The notes below the pieces were generated by a model that did no database searches, was not told the origin of the DNA, and worked only from the letters and a program-made list of their open reading frames with translations. From Rhodobacteraceae bacterium HIMB11 (GTDB lineage Bacteria > Pseudomonadota > Alphaproteobacteria > Rhodobacterales > Rhodobacteraceae), in the NCBI GenBank assembly GCA_000472185.1, contig AVDB01000002.1, positions 310,001-374,000 of the forward strand: DNA of 64,000 nucleotides, read 5' to 3'. Positions 44,917 to 51,619 of the stretch are shown here, piece after piece (the stretch's first letter is position 1; each line of letters begins with the position of its first letter). Position numbers and translations under genes: made by a program.

Positions 44917-46443
44917 TTATCGTATTCTACCATATTTTATCGGTTCATAGCCAAGTTTGTATGTATCATGGTGGTTAGACTTGATTGCGGCGATTACTAA
45001 AATTCTAGAATTATCCATGTCTATTAATATTGTCTGACCGTTATAGCCCGCCATACCTAAAATTTGACGCCCTTTAAGACCGCTGAAACTACTGTGGAAT
45101 TGACCTCCATATTTGGAGGCAACCTGACTAAATTCAGGCTTGCCACCGCCATATGTAAATTTTGTATTCCAACTTGAGTTTCTTCTTGATGAAACTCTCC
45201 TTTTATAGACTTCTTTCAAATATTTGCCTTCACACGTATCGTTTTGCCAGTCTTCCATGATTGCCACTGCAATCCTTAGAAAATCATATCGTGTTGCGTA
45301 AAGGTCATAGCGTCCAGATAAATTTTGATTTCGCTCTCTCATATTGGCTGATTTCCGACCATTCATATTGTGGTTCATGCCGTGATATACTGGTCGTTCG
45401 CTTCTTACTTTGTTTTGATAGAAGTCAGCTATGAAAGTTTCAAAGTCGGAACCAACCTTAAACATCAGATAATTGAACAGTACGTTTGATGTTAGGTTGC
45501 TGTAAGAAAACTTAGGAAACTTTACGGGTTTTGTATTTTTTAATTCTAAAGGATTTTGGATTGCTAATATAAGTGGGCTATCGTGGATGCTTCGACCTGA
45601 CTTAAGAAAATTATTGCCATACTCCTCAAGTACCTCTGAGTCACCAGCTTTCATATTCAGCAGATTAATAAGGGGTTGGCCAAAATACAATGTTTCCTTC
45701 ATTAGGGGCCAATCATCAAGGTGTGCATCAATTGATGAGATGTATCCCTGACAAATTGCATGACCAATTAGATAGGAAGTGACACTTTTACCCATAGAGT
45801 GAGAGGGAAAGTAGGTGTTATCATCTATGGAGAACCCAAATCGTTCTTTTGCAACTACTGCATCGTGAACAACTACGCCATTGTCATAAAACAAATAGCT
45901 TAGCATAGGTGTGTCTGCCAATTGCTGCTTTATTAATGGGTGATTTTTGACAGCTTTTTTGAAAAATTTTGGCGAAGAGGATGGGCTTACCTTATGAGTT
46001 GGTTGACGCAGTCTGAAACTGTTTTGTCTTTTAATATAATACCCGAAAGTAGCATCATTTGGTAAACTGTTGAGGCTGTCGGGTATAAGTACCGATGCGC
46101 TGTAAACAGTAACGACTTCTCCTGATTGGTTCACTTTACATAGTTTCACAAACCCAGTCCCAAAAGACGCTTGAATGTTCCTTGCGTTAACCACACCCCA
46201 CAGCGTGTTTTCGTTATCCTTAGTAAATGTTCCTGAAAAAGTTTTGTTCTGACCTGCCAGAAATTGCTTTGCGGCGTTCTCTGTTTTTTTACCCCATAAG
46301 CCATCAATCGGTCCTGCATTAAAGCATAACTTTGTCAGATGCGTTTGAACTTCCTTTACATCTACACCTTCTGCCACACCTGCAATGAGGGGCTTGAGAG
46401 AAATCATCAGGAGTAGGGTGGCTGTGATAAGGAGTTTTTTCAT
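44917..46443 (-). CDS. secreted serine hydrolase (class C beta-lactamase-like) with peptidoglycan-binding N-terminus
   Basis: 508 residues from ATG 46443. The signal peptide and peptidoglycan-binding repeat (residues 1-62) are nearly identical to those of the next gene. Residues 170-508 have the serine-hydrolase motifs SMGK (SxxK, Ser at about 216), FSYSNLTSN (YxN) near 318, and GMAGYNGQTILID near 470 in place of KTG. This is the beta-lactamase/penicillin-binding/6-aminohexanoate-dimer hydrolase fold. Antibiotic resistance cannot be claimed; a wall or amide substrate is as likely. It forms an operon with the lyase-like gene. Confidence 0.72.
   Translation of the reverse strand: MKKLLITATLLLMISLKPLIAGVAEGVDVKEVQTHLTKLCFNAGPIDGLWGKKTENAAKQFLAGQNKTFSGTFTKDNENTLWGVVNARNIQASFGTGFVKLCKVNQSGEVVTVYSASVLIPDSLNSLPNDATFGYYIKRQNSFRLRQPTHKVSPSSSPKFFKKAVKNHPLIKQQLADTPMLSYLFYDNGVVVHDAVVAKERFGFSIDDNTYFPSHSMGKSVTSYLIGHAICQGYISSIDAHLDDWPLMKETLYFGQPLINLLNMKAGDSEVLEEYGNNFLKSGRSIHDSPLILAIQNPLELKNTKPVKFPKFSYSNLTSNVLFNYLMFKVGSDFETFIADFYQNKVRSERPVYHGMNHNMNGRKSANMRERNQNLSGRYDLYATRYDFLRIAVAIMEDWQNDTCEGKYLKEVYKRRVSSRRNSSWNTKFTYGGGKPEFSQVASKYGGQFHSSFSGLKGRQILGMAGYNGQTILIDMDNSRILVIAAIKSNHHDTYKLGYEPIKYGRIR
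46271..46443 (-). repeat. 173-bp direct repeat, copy 2
   Basis: Second copy of the signal-peptide/peptidoglycan-binding module; offset exactly 1531 bp from copy 1, with two substitutions (46276 and 46431). Confidence 0.92.
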
Positions 46444-46515
46444 GGCTTCATTCAACTTGTTCTACCAAATACCTTAAGTATTAGAATGATACTTGGCAAC
46501 GAAAGCATGACTTGC

Positions 46516-46926
46516 TTATGCATTTTCTAAAGCCTGAAGCCTTTCTTCTATTTCAGTCAGCTCCAGAGTGCGTCTGTAGCTATCGATAAGCCCCATGACA
46601 CGTGTTCCTTCAATGGGAGTAAGTTCACCCTCACTGACGGCTGTGAGAACGCTGCTAGCGGCTTTTGAGGCATCTATAGCATCATTCATATCAGGTAAGG
46701 GAAAGGATACTGATTTATCCTTAGGGGCAGGGGCTATGCGTTCCATACAGAGGCGTAGAGCTAGGCCATCACCTTCTAGGGCTTTGGAGATAGCAGTTTG
46801 CGTAAGAGCCTCAGCTTGGCCGTCTAGTAAACTCTCAATGACTAGGGTCTTTTTATTTCTAGCGCCTTTGGGTCTGCCAGTGTTCCCTGTGGTGAATTTA
46901 CCAGCCGTATTTCTACCGTTTTTCAT
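46516..46926 (-). CDS. DUF5681 domain protein (phage/island associated)
   Basis: 136 residues. TAGKFTTGNTGRPKGARNKK at residues 7-26 is the DUF5681 signature; then ALEGDGLALRLCMERIAP follows, and the C-terminus is a helical ELTEIEERLQALENA. Such proteins are found near terminase genes in prophages and mobile elements and may resemble small terminase or DNA-binding subunits. No terminase large subunit is present here. The ATG directly abuts a 17-nt perfect palindrome, leaving no room for a ribosome site. Confidence 0.75.
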   Translation of the reverse strand: MKNGRNTAGKFTTGNTGRPKGARNKKTLVIESLLDGQAEALTQTAISKALEGDGLALRLCMERIAPAPKDKSVSFPLPDMNDAIDASKAASSVLTAVSEGELTPIEGTRVMGLIDSYRRTLELTEIEERLQALENA

Positions 46927-46943
46927 GTGTTATAATATAACAC
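46927..46943. promoter_or_regulatory. perfect palindrome at the DUF5681 start
   Basis: GTGTTATA A TATAACAC is an 8-bp perfect inverted repeat around one base, ending at the nucleotide before the ATG. It includes TATAAT-like -10 sequences, so it may combine promoter and operator for a leaderless, self-regulated transcript. Confidence 0.5.
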
Positions 46944-46987
46944 AATTTCTGATGTACGCACTAGTGTATGTTTTTGCTAAGTTTAAA

Positions 46988-48787
46988 TCATGCTAATTTT
47001 ACTTTAAAACCTTTCACAGAGCCGTTTTTTTTAATTGCTCGTGAAATATTGCTAGAAGTGCTTCCTATGAACTTGGCAGCATCTGCTTTTGACTCAAAAA
47101 TTTTTTCAGTTTTGTCCGCAACTGATATAAGTATTACTTTCTTGGGTGCATTGGAATTTGGTGCTGGTGCATATTCGATAAATAATTCTGGGTTTTGATC
47201 AAGTATTTCAGACGTAGAGAGATTAGAAGATTTCCATCTGAAACCACCTGCAGTCGGTCTTCGGCCATTTAGCACTGCGCTTATTTTTGAGGAATTAACT
47301 GCAAATCCCAGCTCTCTCATTTTTTCTTCAGCTTCAACGGTAGATCTGAAGTGTTGATTTCTTTCGACGCAATAAACTGCTTTCGCATTTGGAATTTCGA
47401 TAGGCGGTATATTATTGGCATCAAAATCATCAGCTTTGAACCATCGAACGCCTTTGGATTGGGTGCGTCCATAATTCTCGGATATAACCATTGAGATATT
47501 GCTAAACCCCATGGCATGGGCTTCTGCAATACTTGAACACCTGTACAAAATCTCATTTGTTTCGGGATCGATGCCAATGACTGGTACTGGGCCTTGAAAT
47601 TCCCCAGCTTCAAACTCAGATTTGCGCGGAAACGGTGTGGGGATGATAAAGCTGTCTAATTCTGCTCGATAGTCAATTTTAGAATCCGAAAGTTCTGCTA
47701 TAAATTGTTTTACGTACTTGATAATTGGTTCGCGTGATTTGAAATAATATAGCTCAGTATCACCCGTCCATCGTTCTCCTAATCCCATCCCCTTTTTTAA
47801 AATTCTTTCATCTTTGTCTTCGTAGAACTTAATTTTAATTCGGTTTTCGAGCACGTAAGCATCTATCTCGAATGGACGAACTTCATAAAATATTTTGATT
47901 AAGCTTTCTCTATATCTCTGCTCAAGTGTCCTCGTAGTTACACCAACCTTCAAAGCTCTTATTCCAAAGGCCTCAATTTCCATAACTCCTAGGCTGCATG
48001 GATAACCTTTTTCACCACTTTCTATTAAATTTCGTAGTTTTGCATCTGCGTATCCCAATCGCTCCCTGCTACAGGTCGCACATTTTTCTCGACTACTTAT
48101 AAATTGGGCCTTCCCTATTGGTTTTTGGATGCCGTGTGTTTCACAATCCAACGTAATCCGGGTAGCCGCAACAATTTCGTCAAATTCGATTTTATGGATC
48201 GTTATGCCTGCCGGCAGATTACGTTCAATCTCTTCTCTCAGTTGCTCAAGATTTAATCGATTTCTTTCGCGAGCGGCCTCTTGTGCACAAACCGAACACC
48301 CCCATCCGTAACCAGGGCCATGCATCATCCTCGTTGGTAGAAATTTTTCTGGTTCTTGCTGTGTATGTATTTTGCATTTGAAAAGTAAGGGCTGCGTCAT
48401 TCCAAAAAATTCAGACACAATTTCCAAATTGTTTGCTCTATTTTCATCAAACCAGACAAAGAATTTCTCTTTTTCTTTTTTTAGGCTAGCAGTAGTTACT
48501 GCTTCGGCTTCACAGTATTTACATCCACCGTATTTTAATTGAACATGATTATCTGGTGACACCAAAAATTCATGAGTGTGTTCATTGCAAAAAATTGAAA
48601 CTTTTGGATTTTTTTGGGTTTTGTATTCTTTTATCGCTTGGTCGTAGTTGAATATCGATCCGTATTTTTTGATTGATTTCTCAACCCATCTCTCGCAATT
48701 TCTCCGCCTTTTTTTCTCCATTGCATCAGGCGAATATCGGCTACCAGATTTGTAACGTCTCTTTGCAGTGTCGCTATGCTGGGTCAT
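46988..48787 (-). CDS. zinc-ribbon / GIY-YIG-like / NUMOD-type protein, homing-endonuclease-like
   Basis: 599 residues. Three Cys/His modules near the N-terminus look like treble clefs: C67-H70 with C89-C92, C138-H141 with C164-C167, and C215-H218 with C236-C239. Residues 262-325 resemble a GIY-YIG/T5orf172 core (YPCSLGVMEIEAFG, ALKVGVTTRTLEQRYRES, LENRIKIKF). The C-terminal third has three NUMOD1-like repeats at about 398-455, 465-520 and 545-599 (VIGIDPETNEI.., AVYCVERN.., VILISVADK..). This combination suggests a site-specific nuclease, perhaps a free-standing homing enzyme or a defence nuclease. It is 18 nt downstream of the AlbA_2 gene. Confidence 0.6.
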   Translation of the reverse strand: MTQHSDTAKRRYKSGSRYSPDAMEKKRRRNCERWVEKSIKKYGSIFNYDQAIKEYKTQKNPKVSIFCNEHTHEFLVSPDNHVQLKYGGCKYCEAEAVTTASLKKEKEKFFVWFDENRANNLEIVSEFFGMTQPLLFKCKIHTQQEPEKFLPTRMMHGPGYGWGCSVCAQEAARERNRLNLEQLREEIERNLPAGITIHKIEFDEIVAATRITLDCETHGIQKPIGKAQFISSREKCATCSRERLGYADAKLRNLIESGEKGYPCSLGVMEIEAFGIRALKVGVTTRTLEQRYRESLIKIFYEVRPFEIDAYVLENRIKIKFYEDKDERILKKGMGLGERWTGDTELYYFKSREPIIKYVKQFIAELSDSKIDYRAELDSFIIPTPFPRKSEFEAGEFQGPVPVIGIDPETNEILYRCSSIAEAHAMGFSNISMVISENYGRTQSKGVRWFKADDFDANNIPPIEIPNAKAVYCVERNQHFRSTVEAEEKMRELGFAVNSSKISAVLNGRRPTAGGFRWKSSNLSTSEILDQNPELFIEYAPAPNSNAPKKVILISVADKTEKIFESKADAAKFIGSTSSNISRAIKKNGSVKGFKVKLA

Positions 48788-48805
48788 TGGAATAAAATGA
48801 AATTA

Positions 48806-49963
48806 CTATGAGAAATTGTTTTTGCAGTATATGAGCATTTCACTCGGTTTAAGTTTATGAGTTTCACCAGATTGCCTGATATATAACAACTCAGGGTTAG
48901 AGATGTATTTCTTATGACTCTTTTCAAATTCGCTGTGAGTGCAGAAAACAGGTTCAGTCGAAGGATCAACTTTGATCAGACAAATTTCTTTACCATTTTC
49001 CATTCTAATGATTTCGATATCGACTAGTGTCGCTGCCAGTGTTCCTAAAAAAGTTTTGACGCGGTTCATTATACCTTTCGTGTAGTCATCCCGATCGTTT
49101 TTGTAGTCATCCAGTTCTAAGCCGGTGATGTTTCTAGGTTTATCCTGTACACCTATAAGCAGTTGCCCACCCTTTGTGTTTGCAAAAGCGGCGATAGTTT
49201 TTAATACGGCATGGATTACATGTGGCGCATCTGATTTTTTACCATTTAGACATCGTGAAAATGTCTGCTTGAACTCAACCGTTTTTGTTTCGTCCCCGAA
49301 AACTAGTCTGGATACTACTTTGGGATCTGTAACTGAAATGTCGCCATGAGCTTTTCCAGTTCGACCTGCAGCTTCATCAGCCAAGGTTTGCAAATAAGCG
49401 GGATGCGCCCTGGCATGTTCTTCGAAAACGCCAAGTTCTTGCATTTTCAGAATTACTTCGTCCGGAGATTTTTTCAACTGAAGCGCAATTGAGTCAATAA
49501 TTACACCCTCAGCTGCTTTTCCTTTAATAATTTCAATAGCTTCTTTCGACCAGTCTGATCTTGATGAGCTTTTTTTAAATGTTTGCACCCATTCAGAAAG
49601 AGAATTAGATTTCGTGTCCCACTGCAACTCTTTTAATCTATCTTCTCGATCCCTCAGATCTTTCCAAGACTCCCATGATTTAGTTTTTCGTTTGTCCTCA
49701 GTTTTGGAATAAAAATTGTTTATTGCTGCTTCGGCACTCAAGCCATTCCGCATCCAAACTGCAATGTAGTGTGCAGGAACACCTGTAAATGAAGATAATT
49801 CTTTCACATTTTTAAAGGTTCGACCTTCAAATACTAGGTCTTTGTCTTTATGCATTTCTTGCAAGCAAATTGGACACTTTGCGCCATGGCGCATTCTATG
49901 TGGAGTCGTCTGAAAAGTATGCCCATTTTCACATTTGAAGAGTTGCTTTGTATGAGCGGACAT
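48806..49963 (-). CDS. zinc-ribbon plus AlbA_2 (Schlafen-type) domain protein
   Basis: 385 residues. The N-terminal KCENGHTFQTTPHRMRHGAK followed by CPIC is a Cys/His ribbon (C11, H15, C30, C33) like those of the following gene. Residues 44-80 (FEGRTFKNVKELSSFTGVPA) look like a NUMOD-type helix-turn-helix. The C-terminal domain from about 225 has ETKTVEFKQTFS and IAAFANTKGGQLLIGVQD, the AlbA_2 signature of Schlafen-like nucleic-acid-binding proteins. AlbA_2 proteins occur often in defence and mobile regions. With the next gene it forms a two-gene operon. Confidence 0.65.
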   Translation of the reverse strand: MSAHTKQLFKCENGHTFQTTPHRMRHGAKCPICLQEMHKDKDLVFEGRTFKNVKELSSFTGVPAHYIAVWMRNGLSAEAAINNFYSKTEDKRKTKSWESWKDLRDREDRLKELQWDTKSNSLSEWVQTFKKSSSRSDWSKEAIEIIKGKAAEGVIIDSIALQLKKSPDEVILKMQELGVFEEHARAHPAYLQTLADEAAGRTGKAHGDISVTDPKVVSRLVFGDETKTVEFKQTFSRCLNGKKSDAPHVIHAVLKTIAAFANTKGGQLLIGVQDKPRNITGLELDDYKNDRDDYTKGIMNRVKTFLGTLAATLVDIEIIRMENGKEICLIKVDPSTEPVFCTHSEFEKSHKKYISNPELLYIRQSGETHKLKPSEMLIYCKNNFS

Positions 49964-50206
49964 TTTTACGCCATCCTAATTTGATCCAGATACTGATTGG
50001 CTTTAATAAAGCTCCATATCTTCCAATCCTCCACACCCTCATTGTAAAGGTCAATATTTTATTGGGTTTGTAAAAGATTGAAGCTTGTTGAACATTAGGG
50101 AAGAACTCTTTGAGTATTCCGCGCGACCGTTGAATATGTGTCATCAGAGCCTTCGCAATTTTTCCTCACATGAGCATAAAAATTTCACAAATTTATCTGT
50201 CTTAAG

Positions 50207-50635
50207 TTAAAATGGGATATCGCCCGGATCTATCTTAGACAGATCTGAGTTGCTGATGTTAAAATCGGGGTCAGCGTCTGCAGCAGATTGACTACTTAAA
50301 CCAATTAATTTCCCACCAATAGAATTAACCACCACTTCCGTCGTGTATCGATCCTGGCCAGATTGATCTTGCCATTTCCGTGTTTGGAGCTTTCCTTCGA
50401 CATACACCTTACTGCCTTTTCGCAGATAATTTTCAGCATAGGATACGCTATTTTGGTCAAAAACAGAAACGCGGTGCCAGTGCGTGCGTTCATTCTTCTC
50501 ATTGGTGTTTTTATCGGTCCACTGTTCGCTCGTCGCCAGCGAGAGACCCGCAACTTTCTGTCCGTTATTCATGTTGCGAATTTCAGGTTCTGCACCAAGG
50601 TTGCCTACAAGAATTACTTTGTTCAAACTCGACAT
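50207..50635 (-). CDS. ssb: single-stranded DNA-binding protein
   Basis: 142 residues from ATG 50635, preceded by GGAGAG. The OB fold starts [20 protein letters not shown], with [16 protein letters not shown], and [19 protein letters not shown]. The linker is short (ADADPDFN) and the acidic tip DPGDIPF at the C-terminus is complete, so it can bind partner proteins. This is the island's own SSB and should protect ssDNA during replication or transfer. It is divergent from the microprotein operon. Confidence 0.92.
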   Translation of the reverse strand: MSSLNKVILVGNLGAEPEIRNMNNGQKVAGLSLATSEQWTDKNTNEKNERTHWHRVSVFDQNSVSYAENYLRKGSKVYVEGKLQTRKWQDQSGQDRYTTEVVVNSIGGKLIGLSSQSAADADPDFNISNSDLSKIDPGDIPF

Positions 50636-50641
50636 TGTGCT

Positions 50642-50681
50642 CTCCATTTTTCGTATGGGCTCAGTTTAAATGGAGTTTTTT
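50642..50681. promoter_or_regulatory. inverted repeat with T run upstream of ssb
   Basis: CTCCATTT and AAATGGAG are separated by 18 nt and followed on the plus strand by six T. It lies in the 198-nt divergent spacer between ssb and the microprotein operon. It could be an operator for ssb, or a plus-strand terminator without an obvious gene in front. Confidence 0.35.
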
Positions 50682-50833
50682 AAAAATAAAGGCATCAAAT
50701 TAATGCAAAATTCTTGATGGCAGATAAATTGGAGGCCAGCACTATGTCTGGAGAACTTTGAGGGAATCGATTCATGTGTTAACCTGCAATTCCACCTAGC
50801 GAAGACTAGGGATAATTGAAGCAGGAAAATCGC

Positions 50834-50974
50834 ATGAAAACTTTATCCAAGTGGCTTATGGCCACGTCATTAACCATTCTTACTTTTTTTGTACTTATGA
50901 TGCTCGTATCGGGCATGTTCGAACCTAACTCGATGGGTATATTTCCAGCTTGTAGGGGGATGGCATGCTCTTGA
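50834..50974 (+). CDS. membrane microprotein 1 of a four-gene operon (46 aa)
   Basis: 46 residues beginning MKTLSKWLMATSLTILTFF. A basic N-terminus, one hydrophobic helix at about residues 8-28, and a tail ending PACRGMACS, with Cys at 40 and 45. By the positive-inside rule the tail is outside the cytoplasm. GCAGGAAAATCGC before the ATG contains an AGGA ribosome site. The last 10 nt overlap the next gene. It has no recognisable family; it is too short for confident homology. Confidence 0.6.
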   Translation: MKTLSKWLMATSLTILTFFVLMMLVSGMFEPNSMGIFPACRGMACS

Positions 50975-51198
50975 ATTGGTTGGATCAGAAGCTCGAACCA
51001 GAGCAATTAAAGCGACTGGAAAAGTTAAGATCTAATCTAATTGAAATCGTCTATGTAAACGTTGTTTTCGGATTCTTCGCGATATTCTTTTGGATTTTGC
51101 CGCTAGCATTCTTGATCTTGATATTCAACCTAATTTTTCCCGAGACTGGTCCGTATTACAGCCCGTGTGAGCCGCATCCATATGATGGGTGTGAGTGA
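50965..51198 (+). CDS. membrane microprotein 2 (77 aa)
   Basis: 77 residues. The N-terminus (LDQKLEPEQLKRLEKLRSN) is an amphipathic, charged helix, then a single long or re-entrant hydrophobic stretch at about residues 28-58 (NVVFGFFAIFFWILPLAFLI). The tail ends YYSPCEPHPYDGCE, with two Cys. An AGGGGG stands 13 nt upstream inside gene 1. The stop TGA shares its A with the next ATG (TGATG). I do not recognise the family. Confidence 0.65.
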   Translation: MLLNWLDQKLEPEQLKRLEKLRSNLIEIVYVNVVFGFFAIFFWILPLAFLILIFNLIFPETGPYYSPCEPHPYDGCE

Positions 51199-51416
51199 TG
51201 TCTCTCATCGACAAATTTGTTGCTAGATTAGAGCAATTTGGCCGCTTCGGGTTCTATTTGGTCTCCCTGCTATTCGTGCTTTGGGTAATGTACGGTGTAG
51301 TCGCTTACGTTATATTTGGCGCAACTATGTTCCACGATACAGAAATGGATGCATGGTGTCGTGAACATCATCCAAATTTAAGCTACGCCGCTTGCTACGA
51401 AAAGGCGGGAGTATGA
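51198..51416 (+). CDS. membrane microprotein 3 (72 aa)
   Basis: 72 residues from the ATG within TGATG (a GTG one codon earlier is possible). The N-terminus SLIDKFVARLEQFGRFGF is amphipathic like that of gene 2; a hydrophobic helix runs at about residues 17-43. The tail has WCREHHPNLSYAACYEKAGV with two Cys. Charge distribution puts the tail outside. It is separated from gene 4 by one nucleotide. No known family recognised. Confidence 0.65.
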   Translation: MSLIDKFVARLEQFGRFGFYLVSLLFVLWVMYGVVAYVIFGATMFHDTEMDAWCREHHPNLSYAACYEKAGV

Positions 51417-51417
51417 C

Positions 51418-51603
51418 ATGAGTAAAGGCTTTCGAGAGTTCATTATTGCTATCGTATTCTTCAGCTCTGGTGCGTTAATGTATTTCCCATTTAGCATCAT
51501 TGTTCTAGAGCCGCTGGGGTTTCTTGATAAGCATGTTTCACAGGTACCTGAGGGCCCAAACTACTGTGTGAAAATTACGGAGGAGTGGTATCGCTATTGT
51601 TAA
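51418..51603 (+). CDS. membrane microprotein 4 (61 aa)
   Basis: 61 residues starting MSKGFREFIIAIVFFSSGAL. A hydrophobic helix covers about residues 8-31, then a Pro/Gly-containing linker and a tail ending NYCVKITEEWYRYC, again with two Cys, the last being the C-terminal residue. GGCGGGAG inside the end of gene 3 is the ribosome site. It is the last gene of the operon; the helicase gene ends 16 nt further on from the other strand. Confidence 0.65.
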   Translation: MSKGFREFIIAIVFFSSGALMYFPFSIIVLEPLGFLDKHVSQVPEGPNYCVKITEEWYRYC

Positions 51604-51619
51604 GTTTTGCAGGATGTGA

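Noticed and set aside
49929-50144. 71-residue minus-strand frame upstream of the AlbA_2 gene
   Set aside because: It overlaps the start of a better-supported gene in another frame, has no family-like motif and no convincing ribosome site. The 243-nt spacer up to ssb is left as non-coding.
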